Both the position numbers and the translations under genes were made by a program. Positions 16,846 through 25,418 of a DNA stretch of 64,000 nt are shown piece after piece. The notes under the pieces were generated by a model. That model saw nothing but the letters and a program-made list of their open reading frames with translations. It had not been told where the DNA came from and made no database searches. Where the stretch lies: assembly GCF_041008525.1 (NCBI RefSeq), contig NZ_JBFLUG010000001.1, positions 124,001-188,000 of the forward strand, read 5' to 3'. The DNA is from Parafrankia sp041008525 (lineage in GTDB: Bacteria > Actinomycetota > Actinomycetes > Frankiales > Frankiaceae). Each line of letters starts with the position of its first letter. Positions within the stretch are counted from its first letter, which is position 1.

Positions 16846-17988
16846 TCATCCTTCTGCACTCGTACCGATGGCGGATGCCGTCGCCGTCGCCGTCGCGGTT
16901 GCTGCCGCGGTTGCTGTCGCGGTTGCGGTTGCGGCCGCCGTTGCGGTCGCGGCCTCGGCGAAGGCGTTGGCCTGGGCGGCGTCCCAGTCGGTACCGGCAC
17001 CAACCGCCGCCAGCCGGGCCCTCGTGCCGTCGTCGCACAACGCGCCGTCGACACCGGCGGCGAACAGGTCCCGCAGCGGTGCGCCCAGGCCGGCCGCGAT
17101 CGCGTACTCCCGCGCCAGGTCGGTGCCGAACATCGCCGGGTCGTCCGTCCCGAGTGAGCAGCGCAGGCCGGCCGTGAGCATTGCCGTCAACGGGTGCGCG
17201 GCCAGCTCCCGGATCACTCCGGTCCGCAGGTTGGACACCGGGCAGACGTCCAGCACGATGTTCCGCTCGACCAGCTCGGCGACCAGTTCCGGGTCCTCCA
17301 GCGCGCGGATGCCGTGCCGGATCCGCCGGGCGCCGAGCGCGTCCAGCGCTCCACGCACCGACTCCGGCCCTGCCGTCTCCCCCGCATGGGGCACGGCGGC
17401 CAGGCCGGCGTCCGCCGCGGCGGCGAAGACCGGCGCGTACGGCTCCGGCGGGTGACCCACCTCGGGGCCACCCAGCCCGATCCCGACGACCCCGCGGTCA
17501 GTGAAGTGCGACGACCAGCCCACGACGTCCATCGCGACCTCCGGGGGGAGCACCCGGTCGATGTCCGGGGTGAGCCGCACCTCGACGCCGAAGCGCTCCC
17601 GGGCCTCCACGGCGCCCTCGGTGTAACCGGTGAAGATCTCCTGCCAGGGGACGCCGCGGTGCACCCGGTACCAGGGCGAGAAGATCCCCTCCAGATAGAC
17701 GGCTCCGTCAGCGGCAGCGCGGCCCGCGTAGTCGACGACGACCTCGCGGAAGTCCTCCGCGGTGCGCATCACGTGGGTGGTGAGCACCCAGACCTTGATG
17801 AAGTGGTCAAAGTCCCGGAACCGGTACAGATCGCGGAGGCCCTCCACGGTGCGGGCGGGCAGCGCCTCGTCGTTGCGGCGGGCCATGTCGAGCAGGATCT
17901 CGGGCCGCACCGTCCCTTCGAGATGAACGTGCAGCTCGATCTTCGGACCGGTCGGCGACGCGGGTACCGGCGTGGGCTCGCGGCTCAG
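16846..17988 (-). CDS. Adenosine deaminase-family protein, probable aminodeoxyfutalosine deaminase
   Basis: The product shows the metal-dependent deaminase signatures: HVHLEG at the start of the barrel, PHAGE, and SLGTDDP near the end. Lying between mqnC and menG, it probably deaminates 6-amino-6-deoxyfutalosine in the futalosine pathway, though an adenosine substrate cannot be excluded. No ATG, GTG or TTG lies in frame near the conserved N-terminus. The most likely start is a CTG at 17988 that overlaps the mqnC stop (CTGA), giving 380 residues. The last 35 or so residues are an Ala-Thr repeat tail encoded by a GC-rich microsatellite. Confidence 0.8.
   Translation of the reverse strand: MSREPTPVPASPTGPKIELHVHLEGTVRPEILLDMARRNDEALPARTVEGLRDLYRFRDFDHFIKVWVLTTHVMRTAEDFREVVVDYAGRAAADGAVYLEGIFSPWYRVHRGVPWQEIFTGYTEGAVEARERFGVEVRLTPDIDRVLPPEVAMDVVGWSSHFTDRGVVGIGLGGPEVGHPPEPYAPVFAAAADAGLAAVPHAGETAGPESVRGALDALGARRIRHGIRALEDPELVAELVERNIVLDVCPVSNLRTGVIRELAAHPLTAMLTAGLRCSLGTDDPAMFGTDLAREYAIAAGLGAPLRDLFAAGVDGALCDDGTRARLAAVGAGTDWDAAQANAFAEAATATAAATATATATAAATATATATASAIGTSAEG
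16876..16956. repeat. Microsatellite encoding an Ala-Thr tail
   Basis: Hexamer-like units such as gtcgcc and gttgcg repeat across about 80 bases inside the 3' end of the deaminase gene. On the minus strand they encode alternating Ala and Thr. The tract is a likely site of length variation between strains. Confidence 0.85.
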
Positions 17989-19190
17989 GTCGTCACCAGC
18001 GGCAGAGCTGTCGAGGAGAAGTGGGAGGCCACGCGCTCGTCGACCGGGTCCTGCGCCGGATCGCGGTGCACCACCAGGTGCCGGTACAGGGTGTCGCGCT
18101 GGGCGGGGATCCGGCCGGCCGCGCGGATCAGGTGGATCAGCTCGGTGCGGTTCGTCCGGTGCCGGGCCCCGGCGGAGGAGACGACGTTCTCCTCGAGCAT
18201 GACCGAGCCGAGGTCGTCCGCGCCCATGTGCAGGGTGAGCTGGCCTACCTCCTTGCCGGTCGTCAGCCACGAGCCCTGCAGGTGCGCGACATTGTCGAAG
18301 AACAGCCGCGCGACAGCGACCAGCCGCAGGTACTCCAGCGTGGTCGCCTGCGTCCGGCCACCGAGGTGGTTGTTCTCCGGCTGGTACGTCCACGGGATGA
18401 ACGACCGGAAGCCCCCCGTACGGTCCTGGACGTCCCGGATCATGCGCATGTGCTCGATGCGCTCGGCGTTCGTCTCCCCGGTGCCCATCATGAACGTCGC
18501 CGTCGACTCCAGGCCGAGGCCGTGGGCGGTCTCCATCACCGACAGCCAGACGTGGCCGGGCTCCTTGAGCGGGGCGATGGCGTGACGCGGCCGCTCGGTG
18601 AGGATCTCGGCACCGGCGCCGGCGAAGCTGTCGAGCCCGGCGTCGCGCAGGCGGGTGATGACCTCGGCATGGCCCAGGCCCGACGTCCGCCCGATGTGCA
18701 CGACCTCACTGGCACCGAGCGAGTGCAGCGTGAGCTGGGGGTACGCCGCCTTGATGGCCGCGAAGGTGCCCTCGTACCACTCGATCCCGAACTCGGGGTG
18801 GTGGCCGCCCTGCAGCATGATCTGCGTCGCGCCCAGTTCCACGGCCTCGCCGCACTTGGCCACGATGTCGTCGACGTCACGCACCCAGCCCTCGGGGTGC
18901 TTGGGCGACCGGTAGAAGGCACAGAAACGGCACGCCGTCACACAGACGTTCGTGTAGTTGATGTTCCGATCGATGATGTAGGTGGCGATACCGTCCGGAT
19001 ATCTGCGGCGGCGCACCAGGTCCGCCGCCCGGCCGAGGGCATGCAGAGGCGCGGAGGTGTAGAGCAGGAGGGCCTCTTCCGGCGAGATCCGCCCACCCTC
19101 GGCCGCACGGTCCAGCAGCGTGCGCATCTCGGCATCGGCCACCCGGGCCGAACCGGCCGGGGGCTCGCCGTCCGCATCAAGAAGGCTCAC
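17985..19190 (-). CDS. mqnC: Cyclic dehypoxanthinyl futalosine synthase (radical SAM)
   Basis: MqnC is a radical SAM enzyme that cyclises dehypoxanthine futalosine in the futalosine route to menaquinone. The 401-residue product has the cluster motif CVTACRFCAFYR (CxxxCxxC) and the downstream QGGHHPEFGIEWY and WTYQPENNHLGG runs typical of MqnC rather than MqnE. The GTG at 19190 is the start. It is the first gene of a three-gene run with the deaminase and menG. A paralogue, mqnE, lies at 32057-33205. Confidence 0.93.
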   Translation of the reverse strand: MSLLDADGEPPAGSARVADAEMRTLLDRAAEGGRISPEEALLLYTSAPLHALGRAADLVRRRRYPDGIATYIIDRNINYTNVCVTACRFCAFYRSPKHPEGWVRDVDDIVAKCGEAVELGATQIMLQGGHHPEFGIEWYEGTFAAIKAAYPQLTLHSLGASEVVHIGRTSGLGHAEVITRLRDAGLDSFAGAGAEILTERPRHAIAPLKEPGHVWLSVMETAHGLGLESTATFMMGTGETNAERIEHMRMIRDVQDRTGGFRSFIPWTYQPENNHLGGRTQATTLEYLRLVAVARLFFDNVAHLQGSWLTTGKEVGQLTLHMGADDLGSVMLEENVVSSAGARHRTNRTELIHLIRAAGRIPAQRDTLYRHLVVHRDPAQDPVDERVASHFSSTALPLVTT

Positions 19191-19284
19191 CCGTCAGATC
19201 GTACGACCTGCGCCCCCGGCCCCCGGCCCGTACGCGTCACGGCGACCGGGACGAGGGCACCGCGGGACAACGGCGAGGGGAGCC

Positions 19285-19590
19285 TCAGAAGGGGCCGTAG
19301 TCCGACCGCTCGCGCTCGGCGGCGCTGCGGCTGTCCCCGCCGACGGAGTCGGATGTCGGGGAGCCGGGTGCCCCGCCGACCCCGGACGTGCTCGAGGTAC
19401 TCGACGTCGTGGGGGCGTGCGGGGTGCCGCCGCCGCCGGGCCCACGGCCGCGGCTGGTGAACTTGCTGGACAGCTGCCGGAACTTCTCCCGGTTCTCCGG
19501 CTTGTTCGCGGCCATCTTCGCCTTGTCGACCATCTCGCGGGCCTTCGGGCTGTGCAGCAGCTCCTGAACCTTGCTGGTGAAGTTCGCCAT
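19285..19590 (-). CDS. Small hypothetical protein with a helical N-terminus
   Basis: The frame from the ATG at 19590 encodes 101 residues. The first 50 are charged and probably helical (beginning MANFTSKVQELLHSPKARE). The rest is a Gly/Ser/Thr/Pro-rich tail that ends RSDYGPF. I recognise no domain with confidence; the N-terminus loosely resembles small helical antitoxin-like proteins of actinobacteria. It sits 96 bases downstream of the kinase gene on the same strand and could be co-transcribed with it. Confidence 0.6.
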   Translation of the reverse strand: MANFTSKVQELLHSPKAREMVDKAKMAANKPENREKFRQLSSKFTSRGRGPGGGGTPHAPTTSSTSSTSGVGGAPGSPTSDSVGGDSRSAAERERSDYGPF

Positions 19591-19686
19591 AACCCTGGTG
19601 TACCTGGGTCGGGGCTCGTTCATGCCGACGATCATGGCCCGGTCCACGGGGGCGCGCGGCGGGGCAGGCGGGCGCGGCCCTTCCGG

Positions 19687-21567
19687 TCAGCTGTTCGGGC
19701 TGCCCAGCAGGTCGTTGAGGTCCTCCGGCAGGCCTTCGATCCGCCCGGGCAGGCTCGAATCCCCACTGGCGGGATCCTGGGCGCCGTTCTGGTCCGCGCC
19801 CTGGCCACCCAGGTCCGGGACCTGCTCGCGCAGGTCGTCAGCGCCACCGCGCAGCCGGTCGACCTGCTTGTCGACCGAATCCTGCACCGAGGTGACGATC
19901 CGGTTCCAGATCTGCTGGCGCTGCTCGTCGACCATCGTCGCGATCTGGTCGGCGGCGGAGAGCAGGAACAGCACGAGCAGGACGAAGATGATCGTCCGCT
20001 TGAACGGGATCCGCAACCGCCAGCGGCGCCGGGGCCGGGGTTGGCGCTCGGGGCGATAGGGCGCCGGCGCGGGCGGCGCGGGCGGAGCCGGCGGAGGTGC
20101 CGCGGGACGGCGCTCGCCGCCCCGTGGGCGCTGGCGCGGGTCGCCGTAGTACGGCGCGGCTGGCGCGGGTGGTGGGGCCGGCCGGGCAGCGGGGCGCTGC
20201 GGGGCCGGAGCGGGCGCGGCGGGCACCGGCCGCGGCGGAGCGCCGCCGTATCCCCAGGGATCCGGGCCGGCGCGCACCGGCTCCGGCTCGTCGCCGTACT
20301 GGACGAATCCGCCCTTGCGGCGCCGTCGCGCGGGCTGCGGGCCACCCGGGCCCTGCGGCCCCACGGGCCCCGGTGGCCGCGGCGGAGAGGGTGCCTGCCG
20401 GGCGCCCGGGGGGGCATCCCACCAGTGGTTGCCGGCATCGGCCGGGCCCGCGACCCGGGTCGGCGCGGGCCGCCCGGCCGGGCCTGCACCACCTGCACCG
20501 CCTGCACCACCGGGCGGCCTGTCGAGCCGGGTGCGGGGCAGGCCCGCCTCGGCTCCGGCGTGCGCACCCGCACCGGCGGAACCGCCCGCCGCGGCACCCG
20601 CCGCCCCGGCACCGGCAGCAGCCCCCAGGCCGAACCCGGCCGCCGCGGCGGCGGCGGACCGGCCGCGCGGCCACGTCGTGTCCAGCACCTCGCTGGCGAC
20701 GGCGCGGGTGCTGCCGCCGCCCTCCCGGCCGCGGTCGCCGAGCAGGCGCAGCAGCAGCTGCTCGGCGGACGGCCGGCGCCGCGGATCCCGTTGCAGCGCG
20801 GCGACGACGATGTCGAGCAGCGGTGCCGGGACCTGCCGCAGATCGGGCTCGTGCAGGAGCATCCGCTCCGACATCTCGAGGTAGGTGCCATCGCCGTACG
20901 GGTGCTCCCCCGCCGCGGCGAAGGCCACGAGCAGGCCCCAGGCGTAGATGTCGGTCGCCGGGCCCACCGGCGCGGTGCCCTCCATCTGTTCCGGCGCCAT
21001 CCAGCCGACGGAGCCCAGAACCAGGCCTGACTGGGTGCGCCCGCCCACGGCGTCCAGCGCCCGGGCGATCCCGAAGTCGATCACGCGCGGGCCGGAGTAC
21101 GACAGCAGGACGTTGCTCGGCTTGAGGTCACGGTGCACGATCCCGGCGCCGTGGATCGCGGTCAGCGCCGAGGCGACCCCGACCGCCACCCCCTGCAGGG
21201 TGGACAGCGGCAGCGGGCCCGACTCCGCGACGACCTCGTCGAGCCGGGCGCCGTCGATGAACTCGGTGACCAGGTAGGGGCGCCGTGCGTGCGGGTCGGC
21301 GTCCAGGACCTGGGCGGTGCAGAACGGCGCCACCCGGCGCGCGGCGGCGACCTCGTCGGCGAACCGGTCGCGGAACTCGGGGTCGATCGCGAGATCCGAC
21401 CGGATCACCTTGATCGCGACCTGCCGGCCCTGGGAGTCGAGGGCGAGGTACACCCGGCCCATGCCGCCCGCGCCCAGCCGGCCGATGACCTCGTAGCGCC
21501 CGATCGACGTCGGATCGTCCGGGTGCAGAGGTTCCCCGTGCGTCCGGCGTGCCGATCGGTCCGCCAC
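19687..21567 (-). CDS. Membrane-anchored Ser/Thr protein kinase
   Basis: This is a Hanks-type kinase of 626 residues. The kinase domain occupies about residues 24-290, with LGAGGMGRVY, the ATP-binding Lys in VAIKVI (about 53), HRDLKPSN (catalytic Asp about 147), DFGIA and MAPEQ. A long Ala/Pro/Gly-rich linker follows, then one transmembrane segment at about 524-545 and roughly 80 extracytoplasmic residues that look helical and acidic. There are no PASTA repeats. The GTG at 21567 is the start just before conserved sequence; a longer frame reaches 21696. Its substrate is unknown. The nearest gene downstream encodes a small hypothetical protein. Confidence 0.9.
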   Translation of the reverse strand: MADRSARRTHGEPLHPDDPTSIGRYEVIGRLGAGGMGRVYLALDSQGRQVAIKVIRSDLAIDPEFRDRFADEVAAARRVAPFCTAQVLDADPHARRPYLVTEFIDGARLDEVVAESGPLPLSTLQGVAVGVASALTAIHGAGIVHRDLKPSNVLLSYSGPRVIDFGIARALDAVGGRTQSGLVLGSVGWMAPEQMEGTAPVGPATDIYAWGLLVAFAAAGEHPYGDGTYLEMSERMLLHEPDLRQVPAPLLDIVVAALQRDPRRRPSAEQLLLRLLGDRGREGGGSTRAVASEVLDTTWPRGRSAAAAAAGFGLGAAAGAGAAGAAAGGSAGAGAHAGAEAGLPRTRLDRPPGGAGGAGGAGPAGRPAPTRVAGPADAGNHWWDAPPGARQAPSPPRPPGPVGPQGPGGPQPARRRRKGGFVQYGDEPEPVRAGPDPWGYGGAPPRPVPAAPAPAPQRPAARPAPPPAPAAPYYGDPRQRPRGGERRPAAPPPAPPAPPAPAPYRPERQPRPRRRWRLRIPFKRTIIFVLLVLFLLSAADQIATMVDEQRQQIWNRIVTSVQDSVDKQVDRLRGGADDLREQVPDLGGQGADQNGAQDPASGDSSLPGRIEGLPEDLNDLLGSPNS

Positions 21568-22169
21568 GTCTCGCCCGCTCTCCCGCCTGTCCCAGCGGCC
21601 GCCGGGACACCCCACCTGCGTGCCCGCGAGCCCGCGGGCACCTCCATCATCACGCTTCGGCGGCGGCCGCGACAGACCAGACGACCTGATCGACAACAGC
21701 GGCGCCGAATGTGACGCTAACGCGCCCGGGGTCCGGGGGCCGCGTCGTGTCCGCCTTCCGACGGCCTGCGGGAGGGTCCGCCGTCGGGGCGGGCGGGCTG
21801 CCGACGATCAGCCGAGGGCACTGCCGGCGGTCAGCCAGGGTGGAGGAGGGGAACTCACCTGCGACCGCCGACGGGTCAGGGCCGGCGGTTGCAGGTACCG
21901 GCACAGCACACCATCGCGACGGATCGAATGTCGAACGCCTGTTCACACCATCGGGGGGTCATGCCGGCTGCGGGCGCCCCCGGGGCGGCAGGACCACCCG
22001 AGCGTGCCGCCCGTGCGTGCCGGCTCCCCCGGCGGTTCGTGTATGGGGCCCGGTGCCGCGGTGGCAGTGCCGCGGTGGCAGTGCCGCGGTGAAGGTGCTG
22101 CCGGGGCCGTGCTGCCGGGACGCGGGGGCGCTGCCGGCGGGAAGGTGCGGGCGGCGGCAGACTGGACGC
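21568..22169. other. Divergent gene-free stretch with tandem repeats
   Basis: About 600 bases separate the kinase (minus) and the chelatase (plus). I see no convincing gene. The stretch contains a 14-bp tandem repeat at 22054-22095 and a gaac-N4-gttc sequence at 21933-21944 that resembles an SOS box but is short enough to occur by chance. Promoters for both genes should lie here. Confidence 0.5.
22054..22095. repeat. 14-bp tandem repeat, three copies
   Basis: The unit tgccgcggtggcag occurs exactly at 22054-22067 and 22068-22081, and a diverged third copy follows at 22082-22095. Each unit contains the palindrome ccgcgg. It lies 75-116 bases upstream of the chelatase start. Confidence 0.85.
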
Positions 22170-22664
22170 ATGCGCGGTCTGCTGGTGATCGGACACGGCT
22201 CCCGTCGGGATGAGGCGAATGCCATGGTGGTCGAGCTCTCCCGCGCGCTCGCACCCTGCGCGGACCGGCCGGAATGGGACGCGGTGGAGCCGGCCTTCCT
22301 CGACCTCGCCCACCCGGACATCGCCCAGGGTTATGCCGCGCTGGTCGACGCCGGCTGCTCGGAGATCATCGCGCACCCCTTCTTCCTGTTCGAGGGAAAC
22401 CACACCGCCCGTGACATTCCCGACGCGCTGGCGGCGGCGCAGTCCGCGCACCCCGGTACGCGGTGGACGATCACTCTGCCGCTCGGCCTGCACCCGGGAG
22501 TCGTCCACGCGGTCCGGGCCCGCATCGAGGACGCGCTGGAGCAGCCCGGGCTGGACGCCGCAGCAGCTGATGGTGGAAGCGCGGAGGGGAGCAAGAACGA
22601 GGCTCAGGCGGTCGGCGCGCGGCGGGCGGCCACCAGCTCGGCGACCACCGCGGCGAGCGGGTAG
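22170..22664 (+). CDS. CbiX/SirB-type sirohydrochlorin chelatase
   Basis: Proteins of this family insert iron or cobalt into sirohydrochlorin. The 164-residue product has a single chelatase domain with the metal-binding histidine regions GHGSRRDEAN at the N-terminus and HPFFLFEGNH in the middle. Given the siroheme-dependent sulfite reductase and the uroporphyrinogen methyltransferase nearby, iron insertion for siroheme is the likely role. The last 20 residues are low in complexity and their codons overlap the 3' end of the convergent cobA-hemD gene by 61 bases. The ATG at 22170 has only a weak ribosome binding site. Confidence 0.85.
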   Translation: MRGLLVIGHGSRRDEANAMVVELSRALAPCADRPEWDAVEPAFLDLAHPDIAQGYAALVDAGCSEIIAHPFFLFEGNHTARDIPDALAAAQSAHPGTRWTITLPLGLHPGVVHAVRARIEDALEQPGLDAAAADGGSAEGSKNEAQAVGARRAATSSATTAASG

Positions 22665-24241
22665 ATCCCCGGCTCGGGCGGGACGGCGTCCACCCGCAGG
22701 CCCGCGGCCTCACAGGCCTGGACGGTGCGGCGCCCCATCGCTGCCACGAGGACGGACTCGGGCAGCGGCCCGTACAGCTCGGCCAGGCAGCGGGCCGCGG
22801 TCGACGAGGCGAGCGCGACGGCGTCGATGTCACCGTGGCGTAGTTCCTGCGCGATCCGCGGGTCTGCCTCGGCCGCCGCGTCGGTCAGCAGCCGGACCCG
22901 GCGCATCGTCCGGATCCCGGTCGGCGGCGGCGCGTCCCCGCAGACCACCACCCGCAGCCCTGACACCGGTACCTCGGTGACCATCCGGTTCGCGACCTGG
23001 ACCTCGGCCGACGAGCGGACCGCCGTCAGCCCGAGCCCGGCCAGCGCCGCCGCCGCGGAGTCGGACGCCGCGACCAGCGTCAGACCGGCCAGCGCGCGGA
23101 CGTCCGTGCCCTGGGCGCGCAGCAGCGTGACGGTGGCGGCGACCTCGTCCGCATCGGCCAGCACCAGCCCGTCCGCGCCGGGCAGCGCCGCGCGCAGGGC
23201 CGCTCCGTCGGCGACCGGGACAAGCTGGCTGACCACCGTCTCGACGGCCTCCGCACCGAGCTCACGCAGCCGGCGCGCCAGCAGCCCCTGGCGCGCCCTG
23301 GTCCGTGGCACGAGTACCCGGAGCCCGGCAAGCGGCGCGGCCGCACTCCCGGCCTGCCCCGCGGCCCCGGCCGGGTTCTGCCCGGCGGAGACCGGGTGGG
23401 GCGTCAGGTCGGGCGCCAGGTCGGGGAGGACGGCGGCGTCGCGCCGGGCGGCGACCGCGCCGACGACCAGCACCGCGGGCGAACGCAGCTGGAACGCGAT
23501 GGCGTCGACGGCGAGAGCGTCGAGGGTGGTGCGGAGCACCCGCTGCGCGGGGGTGGTGCCGCGCTCGATGACCGCTGCCGGCGTCGTCGGCGGTCGGCCG
23601 CCGCGCATCAGCGCCTCGACGATGTCGATCAGCCGGGCGACGCCCATGAGCACGACGATCGTGGCCCGGCTGGCCGCGAGGGCCGCCCAGTCCACCGTCG
23701 ACTGCGGGTGGTCGGGTGGCAGGTGGCCGGAGACGATCGCGATGTCCTGTGCCACCCCGCGGTGGGTGACCGGGATGCCCGCGTAGGCGGGGGCGGCGAT
23801 CGCGGAGCTCACACCGGGGACCACGGTGCAGGGAATCCCGGCGGCGGCGCAGGCCTCGGCCTCCTCGCCGCCGCGGCCAAGCAGGAACGGGTCCCCGCCC
23901 TTGAGGCGCACCACCATCGCCCCGGCGCGGGCCTCCTCGACCAGGATCCGGTTCACTTCCTCCTGGCTGCGCGACAGCGTCGGGCTCTTGCCGACGTGGA
24001 TCACCCGCGCCTCCGGCCGCGCCGCGTCAAGCAGCACCGCCGCGGCCAGGCGGTCGGTGACGACCACGTCGGCCCGGGCAAGCAGCTCCCGCCCGCGCAC
24101 CGTCAGCAGCCCGGGATCACCGGGACCAGCCCCTACCAGCCATACCTCGCCGGTTCCGCTGCGGCCGAGGGCCACCGGGGCCGGGTCAGGCTCGGGCCGC
24201 CGGCTGCCGGGCCCGGTCGTCGCGACTACCACGGCGTGCAC
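22604..24241 (-). CDS. cobA: CobA-HemD fusion: uroporphyrinogen-III C-methyltransferase with HemD-like domain
   Basis: The N-terminal half (about residues 30-270) is a complete SUMT/CobA domain with VGAGPGDPGLLTVRG, RLKGGDPFLLGRGGEEAEA and VPGVSSAIAAPAYAGIPVTHRG. It should methylate uroporphyrinogen III to precorrin-2, the entry to siroheme. The C-terminal half (about 305-545) has a diverged uroporphyrinogen-III synthase fold. The GTG at 24241 is the start. It lies 194 bases downstream of cysH and probably supplies siroheme to the sulfite reductase. A second gene of similar architecture at 48070-49884 has lost the key SUMT motif instead. Confidence 0.88.
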   Translation of the reverse strand: MHAVVVATTGPGSRRPEPDPAPVALGRSGTGEVWLVGAGPGDPGLLTVRGRELLARADVVVTDRLAAAVLLDAARPEARVIHVGKSPTLSRSQEEVNRILVEEARAGAMVVRLKGGDPFLLGRGGEEAEACAAAGIPCTVVPGVSSAIAAPAYAGIPVTHRGVAQDIAIVSGHLPPDHPQSTVDWAALAASRATIVVLMGVARLIDIVEALMRGGRPPTTPAAVIERGTTPAQRVLRTTLDALAVDAIAFQLRSPAVLVVGAVAARRDAAVLPDLAPDLTPHPVSAGQNPAGAAGQAGSAAAPLAGLRVLVPRTRARQGLLARRLRELGAEAVETVVSQLVPVADGAALRAALPGADGLVLADADEVAATVTLLRAQGTDVRALAGLTLVAASDSAAAALAGLGLTAVRSSAEVQVANRMVTEVPVSGLRVVVCGDAPPPTGIRTMRRVRLLTDAAAEADPRIAQELRHGDIDAVALASSTAARCLAELYGPLPESVLVAAMGRRTVQACEAAGLRVDAVPPEPGIYPLAAVVAELVAARRAPTA

Positions 24242-24396
24242 GGTACAGCCTGGTGGGCGCAGCCTGCCCTGGTTCGTCGCGGCGTCGGCATCGGCCCACG
24301 GCCGGAGCCCGTTGCTGGTGACAGCCCTGCCCAGGCCGACGCGGGCCGGGAGCGACGCGGGCAGCAGGCATCGGCCGGCTGCCGCGCCGGTGCCGG

Positions 24397-24440
24397 GCCG
24401 AGGTCAGACCAGGCCGAGGCCAGACCAGGCCGAGGTCAGT
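24397..24440. repeat. 16-bp tandem repeat across the cysH stop codon
   Basis: The unit gccgaggtcagaccag occurs at 24397-24412 and, with one change, at 24413-24428. A partial third copy runs to about 24440. The third copy includes the cysH stop codon at 24436-24438, so the repeat grew from, or into, the gene end. Confidence 0.85.
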
Positions 24441-25107
24441 GAATGCCGCACTCGGACTTGCTCGTGCCGGCCCAGCGACCCTCCCGGCCGGCGCCGCGGC
24501 GGGTGCACGGCCAGCAGCCGACCGAGTCGTAACCGTCCGAGAGCAACGGGTTGACGATCACGTTGTGCTCCTGGACGTAACGCTCGACGTCCTCGTCCGT
24601 CCAGGTGGCCAGCGGGTGCACCTTCACCTTGCCGCGGCGCTGGTCCCAGCCGACCACGGGCAGGTTGCGCCGCCCGGCCGACTCGGCGCGCCGGGAACCG
24701 GCGGCCCAGGCCCGGTAGGGCGCCAGCGCCCGGTCCAACGGAACGATCTTGCGCATCCGGCAGCACAGGTCCGGGTCGGTCTCGTACAGCCGCGGACCGT
24801 GCACGGCGTCCTGCCCGGCCACGGTCAGCTGTGGGCTCGCGCTGATGATGGGCAGCGAGTAGGTGTGCGCGACCGCGTCCCGCGTGCCGATGGTCTCGGC
24901 GAAGTGGTAACCGGTGTCGATGAAGACGACCGGGATGTCCGTGCGGATCCGCGACAGCATGTCGACGAGCACGGCCTCGGCCATGGACGCCGCGACAGCA
25001 AGCCCGGTACCGAACTCCTCGGCCGCCCAACGGAGGATCTCCTCAGCCGGTGCGCCCTCGAGCTCGTCACCGGCCCGCAGTGCCCGGGCCTTCAGCGCGG
25101 CATCCAT
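24436..25107 (-). CDS. cysH: Adenylyl-sulfate (APS) reductase of the iron-sulfur type
   Basis: CysH reduces activated sulfate to sulfite. The 223-residue product carries the four cluster cysteines that mark the [4Fe-4S] APS reductases: Cys115-Cys116 in DLCCRMRK and Cys198/Cys201 in GCWPC. The catalytic Cys220 is in the terminal ECGIH. APS is therefore the likely substrate rather than PAPS. The ATG at 25107 overlaps the stop of the zinc-ribbon gene by one base, placing it third in a sulfite reductase operon. No sulfate adenylyltransferase gene lies in the window. Confidence 0.92.
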   Translation of the reverse strand: MDAALKARALRAGDELEGAPAEEILRWAAEEFGTGLAVAASMAEAVLVDMLSRIRTDIPVVFIDTGYHFAETIGTRDAVAHTYSLPIISASPQLTVAGQDAVHGPRLYETDPDLCCRMRKIVPLDRALAPYRAWAAGSRRAESAGRRNLPVVGWDQRRGKVKVHPLATWTDEDVERYVQEHNVIVNPLLSDGYDSVGCWPCTRRGAGREGRWAGTSKSECGIH

Positions 25108-25418
25108 CAGTCCCTCTCCTCCACGTCCGACGGCGCGACGGCGGTGCCGTTCGCCGAACCCGATCCCCCTGGCGTCGTCCCGGTGCGGACCTCCCCGGAG
25201 GGCTCCACCCCGCTCGCCGCCGATGCTGCGGCGCCCGGTCCTGCGGCGCCCGGTTCTGTCGCTGCGACGAGCGCCGTGAGACTGAGCCGGAAGGCCCGCT
25301 GGCACGACCGGCAGGCCCAGTGCCCGTGGCCCTCGCCCGACCCGCCCGGAGCGGGCTCGGGCACCAGGTCCTCGTCGCCGCAGTACGGGCAGTAGAAGGG
25401 GACGGCGCGGGCGCTCAC
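25107..25418 (-). CDS. Small zinc-ribbon protein of the sulfite reductase operon
   Basis: The 103-residue product has two CxxC pairs, CPYCGDEDL and CRSCQRAF, spaced about 27 residues apart as in a zinc ribbon. A low-complexity Gly/Ala/Ser/Thr tail follows. Its GTG start overlaps the sulfite reductase stop (GTGA), and its own stop overlaps the cysH start, so it is embedded between the two reductases. I recall similar small proteins between these genes in streptomycetes, which hints at an accessory role in sulfur reduction, but I know of no demonstrated function. Confidence 0.8.
   Translation of the reverse strand: MSARAVPFYCPYCGDEDLVPEPAPGGSGEGHGHWACRSCQRAFRLSLTALVAATEPGAAGPGAAASAASGVEPSGEVRTGTTPGGSGSANGTAVAPSDVEERD

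Noticed and set aside
21931..21946. SOS-box-like sequence gaac-N4-gttc
   Set aside because: Only eight bases are specified, so about one match is expected by chance in a window of this size. No DNA-repair gene is adjacent.
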